From: Planctomycetota bacterium
Lineage (GTDB): Bacteria; Planctomycetota; Planctomycetia; Gemmatales; Gemmataceae
Direction: 5' to 3'
Assembly (NCBI GenBank): GCA_021809185.1
Contig: JAKBAI010000015.1
Span: 1 to 43,847, forward strand
DNA: 43,847 nucleotides
Part shown: positions 19,083-28,059 of the stretch, piece by piece
Position numbering within the stretch: position 1 is the first letter of the stretch
How the letters are laid out: every line of letters begins with the position of its first letter
Program-made: the position numbers and the translations under genes
Notes under the pieces: model-generated
The model's input: only the letters and a program-made list of their open reading frames with translations
Databases searched by the model: none
Told to the model about the DNA's origin: nothing

Positions 19083-19862
19083 ATGCTAACTAAGCGGATA
19101 ATCCCTTGTTTGGATATAGCGGCAGGTCGCGTAGTAAAGGGGGTTCATTTTCTCGAGCTGCGCGATGCTGGCGATCCGGTCGAGGTTGCATGCCGATATG
19201 AAAAACAGGGAGCCGATGAACTGGTCTTTCTCGATATAACGGCAACTCATGAACAACGGAGCATTTTGCTGGAGATGATTCGCAAAGTAGCTGAACAGAT
19301 ATTTATGCCTTTTACTGTTGGGGGTGGTATCCGCACCATCGAGGACGCCACTCAGATCATCCAAGCGGGTGCCGAAAAAGTCAGTATCAACTCCTCTGCG
19401 GTAACCAATCCGAATTTAATCAACCAAATCTCCCGCAAATTTGGGAGCTGTGCCACTGTGGTAAATATCGATCCCAAGAGAGTCTATCCAGAAGGTAAAG
19501 AAAAATGGGAAGTATTCATTAACGGCGGGCGTAAACCCACCGGTTTAGAAGCCCTGAAATGGGCCAAAGAGGTTGAAGAGCGTGGCGCAGGTGAGATTGT
19601 TTTAACTTCGATGGATGCCGATGGCACCAAAAAAGGGTATGATCTTCCAATGATCCAAGCCATTAGCGAAGCGGTATCGATCCCCGTTGTCGCGAGTGGA
19701 GGCGCTGGGCATCCGCAACATCTGGTCGATGCCTTCCAAGCGGGGGCTTCTGCTGCCCTTGCCGCTTCCATTTTTCACTACGATGAATATAGCATTCCTG
19801 TAACCAAAAAATATCTAGCCGAAAAAGGGGTTTTAGTTCGATTACCCAGAGATATTATGTAA
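19083..19862 (+). CDS. hisF: Imidazole glycerol phosphate synthase, cyclase subunit HisF
   Basis: 259 residues, full length for the family. HisF takes ammonia from HisH and PRFAR and forms imidazole glycerol phosphate (histidine pathway) and AICAR (to purines), in the cytoplasm. The start [20 protein letters not shown] is diagnostic; the two catalytic Asp are present as D11 (CLDI) and D130 (VVNIDPKRV). The phosphate-binding loops [11 protein letters not shown] and [17 protein letters not shown] are intact. The usual A-I-D-A around D130 reads N-I-D-P here, a mild change. No other his gene is adjacent, so HisH must come from elsewhere in the genome, consistent with the scattered gene order of planctomycetes. 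Confidence 0.97.
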   Translation: MLTKRIIPCLDIAAGRVVKGVHFLELRDAGDPVEVACRYEKQGADELVFLDITATHEQRSILLEMIRKVAEQIFMPFTVGGGIRTIEDATQIIQAGAEKVSINSSAVTNPNLINQISRKFGSCATVVNIDPKRVYPEGKEKWEVFINGGRKPTGLEALKWAKEVEERGAGEIVLTSMDADGTKKGYDLPMIQAISEAVSIPVVASGGAGHPQHLVDAFQAGASAALAASIFHYDEYSIPVTKKYLAEKGVLVRLPRDIM

Positions 19863-20132
19863 GCTATAATTAGAAATTAGTAACTGCCAAAAGCAGATTA
19901 CTTCTAAAATAAATTCATAATAACTTTATCTAGCTTTATTTAGCTTTCGAGTTTTGAACCTTTTTCTGATAATAATGATCAAGCTGAAGCAAAAATAAAG
20001 AGGCTGGATTTCCAATATTCATTCTCAAACGAAAAAGATTTGCTATTTGAATCTAGTTTAAGATAGAATATGAAATAGATAGTTCCAGAATGACAAGCAT
20101 TGAAATCACTTTAATGAATGGGAGAGTATGTT

Positions 20133-21287
20133 ATGGCGTTAGCTGAGATGGAAATGGAGATGTCGATTGACGATCGCGGTGCAGAAAATCGCCGCGAACC
20201 CGAAGTCAACAAGTTATTTCGAGCGGTTATGACCCACCAAGGATCTGACCTTCATCTCAAAGCCGGGATGCCAGGAATGATGCGGTTCAAAGGCTCCATT
20301 CACAAAATGAATATGCCGCCAATATCTCAAGAGCAGATGGAACGATTGCTTTTCCCCATTCTAAACGAATCACAAAAACATGTATTGGAAGAAAAGGGCG
20401 GGGTCGACTTTGCTTATGTCATTGGTAGTGACGAATGCCGATTTCGTGTGAATCTATTCAAACAACGCGGACGCTTGGCGCTGGTTGCTCGCCGTGTGAA
20501 TACCAACATCCCATCGTTCAAGAAATTAGGTTTGCCGGAATCGATTGAAAAATTGTGCCATTATGAACAGGGGATGGTTATCCTTGCTGGTGTTACTGGT
20601 TCTGGCAAATCGACTACCATTGCTTCGATGCTCGAATACATGAATGAACGCGAAGCTTTGCATATTTTAACGATTGAAGATCCGATCGAATTTGTTTTCT
20701 TTGATAAAAAATCGATTGTAAACCAGCGGGAAGTCTATCTCGATGTCTCGGATTGGCATACTGCTCTAAAACATGCCGTGCGCCAAGATCCCGACGTCAT
20801 TCTGGTTGGTGAAATGCGCGATCAAGATACATTCGAAGCGGGTATCCATGCTGCAGAAACCGGGCACGTGGTTTTTGGAACGATCCATGCTTCTTCGGCA
20901 TCATCTACGATAAGTCGAATTCTAGATCTTTTCCCCTCGAGTATGCACAAAGCGGTGCGGCAATCTTTGGCGTTCAACCTCAAAGCGGTAGTCGCCCAAA
21001 AATTGGTCCCTTCGATTCTACCTGGTGTTCAGCGTGTTCCTACGAATGAAATTATGATCGTCAACCCAACGATTCGTGAGCTTATTATTAAAGAAGAAGA
21101 CAAAAAATTATCGGATGCGATCAAGATCGGTTTCCTTGAAGGGATGCTCGACTTTACTGAAAGTCTCACTCGATTAGTGAATATCGGCTCTATTGATAAG
21201 GTCACCGCTCTGGAATATGCCCCCAACCCCGATCAGCTCAAAATGGCCCTCAAGGGGATTAAAGTCGCTGCTCCTGGTATCCTTTAA
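20133..21287 (+). CDS. pilT: PilT-type twitching-motility ATPase
   Basis: 384 residues from the ATG at 20133. An in-frame ATG at 20118 exists, but GGGAGAG at 20120-20126 sits just upstream of 20133, which decides the start. Residues 25-120 form the N-terminal PAS-like domain (GSDLHLKAGMPGMMRFKG). In the ATPase core, Walker A is GVTGSGKS (153-160), the Asp box is ILTIEDPIEF (178-187), Walker B is VILVGEMRD (222-230), and the His box GHVVFGTIHAS follows. GEMRD is typical of PilT/PilU retraction ATPases rather than PilB assembly ATPases. It would depolymerise type IV pilin at the cytoplasmic side of the inner membrane. No other pil gene is nearby, so its pilus machinery must be elsewhere. Lacking genome context, PilT and PilU cannot be separated with certainty. 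Confidence 0.92.
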   Translation: MALAEMEMEMSIDDRGAENRREPEVNKLFRAVMTHQGSDLHLKAGMPGMMRFKGSIHKMNMPPISQEQMERLLFPILNESQKHVLEEKGGVDFAYVIGSDECRFRVNLFKQRGRLALVARRVNTNIPSFKKLGLPESIEKLCHYEQGMVILAGVTGSGKSTTIASMLEYMNEREALHILTIEDPIEFVFFDKKSIVNQREVYLDVSDWHTALKHAVRQDPDVILVGEMRDQDTFEAGIHAAETGHVVFGTIHASSASSTISRILDLFPSSMHKAVRQSLAFNLKAVVAQKLVPSILPGVQRVPTNEIMIVNPTIRELIIKEEDKKLSDAIKIGFLEGMLDFTESLTRLVNIGSIDKVTALEYAPNPDQLKMALKGIKVAAPGIL

Positions 21288-21333
21288 TTCGTTGTGCAAA
21301 ATAGCAATTTGATTCAGGGAGCAATTTGAGAAT

Positions 21334-21610
21334 CGGTGGTCTGATAGCCCCCGCTTGACTATTTATCTCGTCTAGAATCAGGGGGTTTACACCCCCCGTT
21401 CGCTTTGTCAATTCAGTATGTAATTTCAATCGGTGGTCTGATAGCCCCCGCTTGACTATTTATCTCGTCAAGAATCAGGGGGTTTACACCCCCCGTTCGC
21501 CTTGTCAATTCAGTATGTAATTTCAATCGATGGTCTGATGGCCCCCGCTTGACTATTTATCTCGTCTAGAATCAGGGGGTTTACACCCTGATTCTATGCG
21601 GCGTTCGCTG
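21334..21610. repeat. Three tandem copies of a 97-bp palindrome-bearing repeat
   Basis: Copies start at 21334, 21431 and 21528, exactly 97 bases apart. The first two are almost identical and the third diverges after about 60 bases, ending in GGCGTTCGCTGGGCTTAC. Each contains a hairpin GGGGGT-TTAC-ACCCCC (copy 1: 21381-21396) and an upstream CCCCC that could pair with the same G run. GTTCGC follows the hairpin in each of the first two copies. The array fills the space between the convergent pilT and PPC-protein genes, so it may act as a two-way terminator. G-run/C-run hairpins ending in CCGTTCGC appear to me like a dispersed planctomycete repeat, from memory only. Confidence 0.85.
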
Positions 21611-21643
21611 GGCTTACAATTAACCTTGGAAAAACTTCTGCCT

Positions 21644-24043
21644 CTATTTTTTCTTGTCAGGAACATTCTTTTTAGGAGGTTCCGCGGCCAGAATTTTGAT
21701 TGTAATCGGAGCCGAGGTAACAATCTGTTTACCCAGATCTTTTAAGGTCGCTTGCAGCAACAAGTCTTTTTTCTCGATAGGTTTCGTTGCCGGAGGAATT
21801 TCCAGTTTCAGCTCGGCAGTTTGCTTTCCTGCAGGGATGGCAAGCTGAATCGGCTTGGGAATCGGAGCGTTTTTTAATTCTAGATCAATAGCCCCCATAT
21901 AGCCGTGCCGCTGAACTTCAACAACAATGGTCTCTGTTTTACCCGCCTTCCATTGCCATTCTTTATTCTTGAGAACGATGTCAACAGGGGGAATCACCTG
22001 AATGGGAATTGTTGAGCTATAAAACATATACGGTTTCCCTTGATAGTTCAGTTTCGCTTGGATGAGACAACGAAAAGGGACAAGAGGGGATGCCGCCGTA
22101 GATTTAATCGTCAATATGGTTTTAGTTGCCTTGGCAGGAACGGGAGAAAAAGTCGCCGTAAAAGTAGGAGGTAAGCCAAAAACCGCGAATGAAAGGGGGT
22201 CGTCCCAGTTTGCTTTTCTAGATATTTCAATAGGAATTGCTAAATCGATACCACGAGCTAGCGGAGGGATCGGTTGTTTCCATTGCATAACAATTGGCTG
22301 AGGCTGCAATACCTGTAAAGCAAATACGGTTGATAGAGATTGCGGAATATGATTTATCTCAAAGTGATTTTGACGAAACAAAACGGAAGATTTCCCTAGA
22401 TGGGTTATTTTTTTCCCTGCTACCATAGCGGAAGACAGGATGGTGAGTGGATAAATCCCTGGAGGGACGGATTTCTGGATCTGAACAGGTAACCAGATAG
22501 CAATCGAATTGGGCGGGGTTGCGGTCGTCGCGGAATAAGTCGCTTTACCACTGACCCCAGGTGGCCCTAGGATCTCTAGCTCGATCAGTCCCGCATAGTC
22601 TTTTCTGATAATTTGAGCAATAGGCAATAAAAATTCACTATCAGGTAAGATAGATAGCCCCTCGGTAGCCACCTCGATTTGCCAATCTGGTTCGACAATG
22701 CCTCCTTGCAAATGATATACTTCGTTGGCGCCAAAAGCATAGAGAAGATGTTCTACTTGGAGATAATAATCCCCATCTGCGCCAGGGGCGAATTGCACGA
22801 TAGCAGTAGCATTTTGCGGATTACTCTTCGCAACGACTTTCCGCTGAGCATCGAAAATCGTCAATAAAACATCGGCTGGGGAATTTATAGAAGCGGTATC
22901 GGCTTGGAATCGATACGTTTGTGCTTTATTGGCATGAAAACGATAGAAATCGGTATCCCCTTTTTCAAAAAATCCGCCAGACAATCCGCAAGGGAGTTTT
23001 ATTTCTTGCGCTTCCTCGAATCGATTGTTTGGTTCTTTTTCTAGAATCTCCATTTTATCGGTAATACGAGTTTCGACCGGCCAACCAGAGATACCCGATT
23101 TAGTGCGAGGATTGACGAGCAAAGAACCTTTCGTTTGCTCGTTAGGAATTTGAAGCGAATTAGGAAGAATGGCAGCACGGTCTGGTCCTGTCCAAGAAAA
23201 ATCGACTTTTTGACCACGCGGTGCATGAGTTGGATAAGTGGTAATCGCCCGTGGGAAATCCCCGATCCGCAATACATATTGATGTTTTGTCCCTCCCTGA
23301 TAGGTGGAATCGCGAATCTCGATGAGATAATCCCCCGCTTCTTTGAAGGTATGGCGCAGATAACAATCTCCTTGCATTCCGGGGGCATCATCACAATACA
23401 GATTAGGAAGCTCGCGTTTGCGCGTGGCATCATGAATAAAAATAGCGGGATCGAATGGAGATCCGATTCGCCTGGATAACACCTCGAACGATAAAGTTTC
23501 GTTAGCCTTCACCGAAAACCGGTAAAAATCGCTACTCTCGAGCTTACAGGCACCATATACCACTGCGGGAACGGTTATCTTTTGAGCCGTTTCTTTGCTG
23601 ATAGGCTGCCCCGATTTCTCGACAACCGGAAGCTCATCCACTACTAGTAATTTCGCAGCGGAAATCGCTGATGGTGTTGCCAGACGCATGGAGATGGGAC
23701 CAACAGAAAGCTTGGCGGGAACTGCGATTTCGACTTTCACGAGCTTATCGTTCTTCGCCTGGTTCTGGATCGGTATTGTTTGACCAACACCGTTGATGAG
23801 TAACCAGAGCTGATTGACTTCTGCAAGATTGGAGCCTTCAACGGTTACAGTCGTTGTACTACCACTTTTTATTACACACGGGGTAATCATGTCGATGATC
23901 GGCGCTTGTGCAGTCTGCAAAATGGCCTTTATGGGCTGCGGTTGTGCGGAGAGCGAAGACACGGCAAAGAGGTAAGTCAGAAAAAAGGCAGATAGGTTTA
24001 AAAATCGTTTGTAATTGCCCGAAATAAGGGTGGTCAATGTCAT
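21644..24043 (-). CDS. Secreted PPC-domain protein
   Basis: 799 residues. A signal peptide ends near residue 33 (LFAVSSLSA-QP). Residues about 45-130 look like an IPT/TIG-type Ig fold (ITPCVIKSGSTTTVTVEGSN). Two PPC (pre-peptidase C-terminal) beta-sandwich modules follow: about 165-270 (SSDFYRFSVKANETLSFEVL) and about 334-450 (EKEPNNRFEEAQEI, GDTDFYRFHANKAQTYRFQA). The rest, to 799, is a run of beta-rich segments resembling Ig folds, ending in a Lys/Pro-rich tail. No catalytic domain is present. Proteins of this layout are common in planctomycetes and are thought to bind at the cell surface; the exact role is unknown. GGAG precedes the ATG by 8 bases. Confidence 0.83.
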   Translation of the reverse strand: MTLTTLISGNYKRFLNLSAFFLTYLFAVSSLSAQPQPIKAILQTAQAPIIDMITPCVIKSGSTTTVTVEGSNLAEVNQLWLLINGVGQTIPIQNQAKNDKLVKVEIAVPAKLSVGPISMRLATPSAISAAKLLVVDELPVVEKSGQPISKETAQKITVPAVVYGACKLESSDFYRFSVKANETLSFEVLSRRIGSPFDPAIFIHDATRKRELPNLYCDDAPGMQGDCYLRHTFKEAGDYLIEIRDSTYQGGTKHQYVLRIGDFPRAITTYPTHAPRGQKVDFSWTGPDRAAILPNSLQIPNEQTKGSLLVNPRTKSGISGWPVETRITDKMEILEKEPNNRFEEAQEIKLPCGLSGGFFEKGDTDFYRFHANKAQTYRFQADTASINSPADVLLTIFDAQRKVVAKSNPQNATAIVQFAPGADGDYYLQVEHLLYAFGANEVYHLQGGIVEPDWQIEVATEGLSILPDSEFLLPIAQIIRKDYAGLIELEILGPPGVSGKATYSATTATPPNSIAIWLPVQIQKSVPPGIYPLTILSSAMVAGKKITHLGKSSVLFRQNHFEINHIPQSLSTVFALQVLQPQPIVMQWKQPIPPLARGIDLAIPIEISRKANWDDPLSFAVFGLPPTFTATFSPVPAKATKTILTIKSTAASPLVPFRCLIQAKLNYQGKPYMFYSSTIPIQVIPPVDIVLKNKEWQWKAGKTETIVVEVQRHGYMGAIDLELKNAPIPKPIQLAIPAGKQTAELKLEIPPATKPIEKKDLLLQATLKDLGKQIVTSAPITIKILAAEPPKKNVPDKKK

Positions 24044-24362
24044 TGTATCATCTCCGTGATTCGTAAGGTTTTTCTTTAGGCCTTTACTTAAGTTTTTTTC
24101 TTAAGGATCTTATGCGTTCATTTATCAGGTAGGTTGGTAGGATATATAATTCTACAAATATTAAATGAGATTTCCCAGAAAAGAAAACAGAACAAATGAT
24201 CACTAAAATTGCGGGATCGAATTTCTCTTTCTTCAAACGAAGAATTGGCATCGGTTCTAAAAGGGAAATAAAGAACGAAAATAATGAACGATCTTTACCA
24301 ACAAATGTGGACAAGACCATTCGAAAGAGAAAGCCAAAATCTACAACTAAAAAATTCCCTTG
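24044..24362. other. Spacer, no gene called
   Basis: A 78-codon minus-strand frame (24084-24320) lies here but shows no family features and no convincing Shine-Dalgarno. CTTAAG-T7-CTTAAG at about 24088-24106 could form a weak hairpin in the 5' leader of the PPC gene. Confidence 0.5.
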
Positions 24363-25286
24363 TTAAGTGGATGATTTGTTCCGTTCTTCGAAAAACTGTG
24401 TAACTTTTTGTTTATTTTCTTCAGAACCGGCTAAGAGGAGAAATCCCTCCGTTTCGATCGACAACCCTTCTTCCAGATTTCGGAAACAACCGAGATACAT
24501 CACCTCCAAGGCGACATCGATAGCTGTAACTTCAGAATCTTCGGTTTGAACGCGATCGGGCAAAATCATCTGAGAAAATTCGGTAAAGCCGTTTTCATTA
24601 TCAAAAAAAGCCTCCCAATGCGGGTTAAATTTCTTTTCCCGTTCGAGCTGCCACGAACTACTCCACTGGGAAGCTGTCATTAGTTCAACCGCTTTGGCGA
24701 GAGCCATTTCTGAGGAGACAATATCCGAGACAAGATTGAATTCTTTCGCTTTTTCCGCAGAATAGCGCTGGCCATGAATAATCCACTCCGCGGCGGGGGC
24801 AAGACCAATAAGTCGCGGGAGCCTCTGGGTTCCTCCCCAACCGGGGATCAGTCCTAGATGAATCTCCGGAAATCCGAATTGGCATTTAGCATGGGTGCCC
24901 GCCAATCGAAAGTCACAAGCAAGGGCTACTTCCAATCCCCCTCCTAAACAGATACCGTCCACATAACATACCGTAGGAAAACGGACCGATTCTAATTTGT
25001 CGAGAACTTTCTGACCAATCTGTAGATAATTCCGAGTTGGTTCTGGATTTTCGGGATCGGCATCCTTGAATTCCTTCAAATCAGCTCCAGCAATGAATAT
25101 TCCCGTTTTACTCGATTGGATAATCAACCCCGCAACATCGGGTTCATTATTTATTTCATCAAGGCAACTATCGAATTCTTGCCAGAAAGGAGTTGAAAGT
25201 AAATTTACGGAACTGCCAAACTGATTAATCTCTAACAAAATATATCGATCATCAACCTGGCTCAATTGGATGCTACTATCCGCCAT
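24363..25286 (-). CDS. Enoyl-CoA hydratase/isomerase family protein
   Basis: 307 residues from the ATG at 25286, preceded by ACGAGG; an upstream in-frame ATG at 25364 would add 26 basic residues with no family match. The crotonase fold is clear: GIFIAGADLKEF forms the oxyanion-hole and CoA-binding region, GICLGGGLEVALACDFRLAG carries E119, and FGFPEIHLGLIPGWGGTQRL carries E141. These match the two catalytic Glu of enoyl-CoA hydratases, so hydration of trans-2-enoyl-CoA is likely. The sequence is closest in feel to the hydratase part of FadB/FadJ, but no 3-hydroxyacyl-CoA dehydrogenase domain follows; residues about 210-307 form a helical C-terminal extension. It may act in fatty-acid or branched-chain acid breakdown in the cytoplasm. 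Confidence 0.88.
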   Translation of the reverse strand: MADSSIQLSQVDDRYILLEINQFGSSVNLLSTPFWQEFDSCLDEINNEPDVAGLIIQSSKTGIFIAGADLKEFKDADPENPEPTRNYLQIGQKVLDKLESVRFPTVCYVDGICLGGGLEVALACDFRLAGTHAKCQFGFPEIHLGLIPGWGGTQRLPRLIGLAPAAEWIIHGQRYSAEKAKEFNLVSDIVSSEMALAKAVELMTASQWSSSWQLEREKKFNPHWEAFFDNENGFTEFSQMILPDRVQTEDSEVTAIDVALEVMYLGCFRNLEEGLSIETEGFLLLAGSEENKQKVTQFFEERNKSST

Positions 25287-25714
25287 GGTGCCTCGTGTGT
25301 ATGTAGGGAAGAAATTAAGGCCACGAAACCGTCTCTTTATCTTAGCAGAGATTTTTGGCATCAACAGGAAAATCGACTAAAAAAGTTGCAAAATCGTTAG
25401 GGTATTTCCAGGAAACAATGAAGGAGAGGAAGATAGAATCTTCAGTCGGATTCATTAACAATCCCTTGAATGATCCTCCTTTTCGATTTGATCGAACATA
25501 AAATCGACTGAATCAATCCAGATTCAAGAAAAAAAAATAAAAAAAATGAAAGTAGCGGCAAATGAATTTTGACAAAATGAGTAATCCGAAACAAAGAATA
25601 AGCAAAAACCCAAGCTGATAAATCCCACGATCCGTTCAAGTTATAAGTAACAAAAACGAATCGGGGAAAGCTTCGATAATGGGAGAAATTGAAGTAAAAA
25701 AGGGATCTCCTTGA
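25287..25714. other. Spacer with A-rich tract
   Basis: There is no gene in these 428 bases. A run of A with few interruptions lies at about 25530-25548. Past the aldehyde dehydrogenase stop (minus strand) AGGG...CCCT followed by six T could be a weak terminator, but the stem is only four pairs. Confidence 0.5.
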
Positions 25715-27196
25715 TTACCCTCTCAGCATGAAACTAACATATTTGGTTTCCAGATAGGCTTCCAATCCTTCGTGAGCCAGTTCGCGACCGAGGCCCGATT
25801 CTTTCATCCCGCCAAACGGGCATTGCGGAGTAGCAGGCACGGGATCGTTAATGCCAATAATCCCTGCTTCGATCCCTTCCGCCATTTTCCAGGCAACCGA
25901 GAGATCGTTGGTAAAGACATAAGCAGCAAGACCATAGCGAGTATTATTGGCAGCAGCGATTACTTCATCCATTTTCGAGAAATCGAGAATCGGCATTACT
26001 GGAGCAAAAGGCTCTTCGGTGAGCAGCTTGGCATCGGGAGAGACATTACATAACACGGTAGGTTCAAAGAAATACCCTTTATCAAACCGGCTACTACGAT
26101 TTCCCCCGGTGAGTAAGGTTGAACCTTTGGCGGTAGCATCGGCAACGAGATCGATCGTATTATCCATCGCTTTTTTCTCAAACATCGGTCCAATTTCGAT
26201 GCCAGCTTCAAGCCCATTCCCCAGTTTGAGATTCCGAGCACTTTCAACGGCAACTTCCGTAAATTTTTTGTGAATATCTTTGTGAACAAAAAATCGGGAA
26301 GGAGAAATACAAACTTGGCCGTTATTACGAAATTTACCAAGCACTGCTGCCTTCGCCACAACTTCCGGATCAGCGTCAGGAAAAACAATAAACGGAGCAT
26401 GCCCGCCCAATTCAAGGCTTAATCGTTTTACTTGATCGGCGGCAGCTCGCATTAGTTCTTTTCCAACTTCGGTCGATCCTGTAAAACTGATTTTCCGAAC
26501 GGTATGATTTTTGATGAACTCATCAGCAACTTCACGAGCAGGCCCAATAACAAAATTAGCAACGCCAGGGGGTAGACCGGCATCAAGCAAGCAGTCAAAA
26601 ATCTTGATGAGCGATAGCGGCGTTTGCGAAGCAGGTTTGCAAACTATGGTGCAACCAACAGCGAGAGCTGGTGCAATCTTTCTAACTTGCAATGTTACGG
26701 GAAAGTTCCAAGGCCCAATCGCGGCGACCACACCAATAGGATGCTTGATGGTCATGTGCCGTTTTCCGGCAACACTATTGGGAATGACTTGACCATAAGC
26801 TCGTTTCCCCTCTTCTGCGAACCACTCGAATGTATCCGCGGAGTGCATAATCTCTCCACGAGCTTCTGGAAAAGGCTTGCCTTGTTCCATGGTCAGAGTT
26901 TTAGCTAGGTCATCGGCCCGTTCCCGCATCAGTTCTGCGGTCTTTTTAAGTACCTTCGCTCTATCCCAAGCCGTTAATTTCATCCAAGTCGTCATTGCTT
27001 TCGCAGCTGATTCGATCGCTCTTTTCGTTTCTTCTCGACCGCCATACGCAACTTCGCCAATAACTTCTTCTGTAGCAGGGTTGATGACGGCCAATCGCTT
27101 TCCTGATATGGCATCGCACCATTTTCCATCGATCAGCATTTGTCGATATGTTGATCCTTTTGAATTGGCTTGAGCTGTATTCGTTGTAGTTGACAT
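25715..27196 (-). CDS. gabD: NAD(P)-dependent aldehyde dehydrogenase, succinate-semialdehyde type
   Basis: 493 residues, full length. It oxidises an aldehyde to the acid with NAD(P). The conserved sites are N164 in GPWNFP, K187 in VCKPAS, the FTGSTEVGK cofactor loop (238-246), general base E262 in LELGGHAP, and nucleophile C296 in GQVCISPSRF. The overall pattern (CPFGGMKESGLGRELAHEGLEAYLETKYV) is that of the succinate-semialdehyde/glutarate-semialdehyde group, hence gabD, but substrate assignment from sequence is tentative. AGGAGAG lies 8 bases before the ATG. It is not next to a GABA transaminase. The enoyl-CoA hydratase downstream is 428 bases away, so probably a separate unit. Confidence 0.88.
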   Translation of the reverse strand: MSTTTNTAQANSKGSTYRQMLIDGKWCDAISGKRLAVINPATEEVIGEVAYGGREETKRAIESAAKAMTTWMKLTAWDRAKVLKKTAELMRERADDLAKTLTMEQGKPFPEARGEIMHSADTFEWFAEEGKRAYGQVIPNSVAGKRHMTIKHPIGVVAAIGPWNFPVTLQVRKIAPALAVGCTIVCKPASQTPLSLIKIFDCLLDAGLPPGVANFVIGPAREVADEFIKNHTVRKISFTGSTEVGKELMRAAADQVKRLSLELGGHAPFIVFPDADPEVVAKAAVLGKFRNNGQVCISPSRFFVHKDIHKKFTEVAVESARNLKLGNGLEAGIEIGPMFEKKAMDNTIDLVADATAKGSTLLTGGNRSSRFDKGYFFEPTVLCNVSPDAKLLTEEPFAPVMPILDFSKMDEVIAAANNTRYGLAAYVFTNDLSVAWKMAEGIEAGIIGINDPVPATPQCPFGGMKESGLGRELAHEGLEAYLETKYVSFMLRG

Positions 27197-27686
27197 TAAG
27201 AACTCTCCTGGTTGATTTTTTTACTATATCTTCAAACTATGGGGATTAATCAAATGAGGCAATCATTCCTCTGCTGATTTCTAAGATTTGAACCAAACTT
27301 CTCCATGAAATGCTTTTCATTCTTTTTGATCTGAGTTTCGAAAAAGATTTTCCAAACAAGAATATAATTGAATCTACTATTCAAATATTTAGTTCGATAA
27401 TTGATTTAAAGAAAAATGATTAATCGATTTTAATTTCGATAATCTTTTCTAATATCATTAAAATTATGATGACAGTACTAAGGGTTTAGATGCATCATTA
27501 GCATGTGGAGATTCATCGAATAAATTCCAAATCAAATGACAGATCCAAATTTATCCAAATAATGCGTCTAACTATCTCATCACAATCGATACAATTTGCC
27601 TAATTAAAATAATCCAAACAATCGCTACTTATATCAATAAATGCTCAGCTCTCACAAACTATCATAACTTACCTATTCTAAAAGCT

Positions 27687-27725
27687 CGAATCACTGATGA
27701 AAGTACTATGTTCACCGGTGATTCG
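27687..27725. promoter_or_regulatory. Inverted repeat, 15-bp arms
   Basis: CGAATCACTGATGAA (27687-27701) and TTCACCGGTGATTCG (27711-27725) are complementary at 13 of 15 positions around a 9-base loop. No T-run follows, so it is not a simple terminator. It lies about 335 bases before the choice-of-anchor start and could be an operator or an RNA hairpin. Confidence 0.45.
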
Positions 27726-27996
27726 CTCGACTTTGACAACATTAAATCCCCAGCTGAATAAGGATTCACAAGGACTCCCAGCGATTACGCTCTAGGAATT
27801 CAAAATTTAAGTTACGAGTTGAATTTTGTTAAGAAGCTGTGTAAATTTTTCAATTTTTGCAATTATATCAAACCATGACCTTGCATAACTATTCCAATCT
27901 GATTAAATAGAATAATACGAAAAGCCGATTATATTGTTAAAGTCGCTTTTCAACCCCCTCCTGAATAAATAGGAAGTTTATTCAGATTATGTCAAA

Positions 27997-28013
27997 TCGG
28001 TGATTGTCACCGA
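27997..28013. promoter_or_regulatory. Short inverted repeat in the leader of the surface-protein gene
   Basis: TCGGTGA-TTG-TCACCGA is a perfect 7-bp hairpin, about 50 bases before the preferred ATG. It shares CGGTGATT with the longer inverted repeat at 27687-27725. Confidence 0.4.
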
Positions 28014-28059
28014 ACATAAATTATTCGACGGATTGTTTCTTTTTTGGGAGATCCCGTTA

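Larger units (their letters stand above)
27197..28059. other. Long AT-rich divergent spacer
   Basis: These 863 bases lie between the divergent aldehyde dehydrogenase and choice-of-anchor genes. No gene is visible. They contain two inverted repeats (27687-27725 and 27997-28013). GGGAG at 28046-28050 serves the next gene. Confidence 0.6.

Noticed and set aside
21334..21610. The 97-bp units as a CRISPR array
   Set aside because: The copies adjoin directly with no variable spacers, and no cas gene is in the window.
24084..24320. A 78-codon minus-strand frame upstream of the PPC-domain gene
   Set aside because: No Shine-Dalgarno or recognisable motif; probably chance in AT-rich DNA.
25365..25714. 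A terminator after the aldehyde dehydrogenase gene
   Set aside because: Six T are present on the minus strand, but the preceding stem is only about four pairs.
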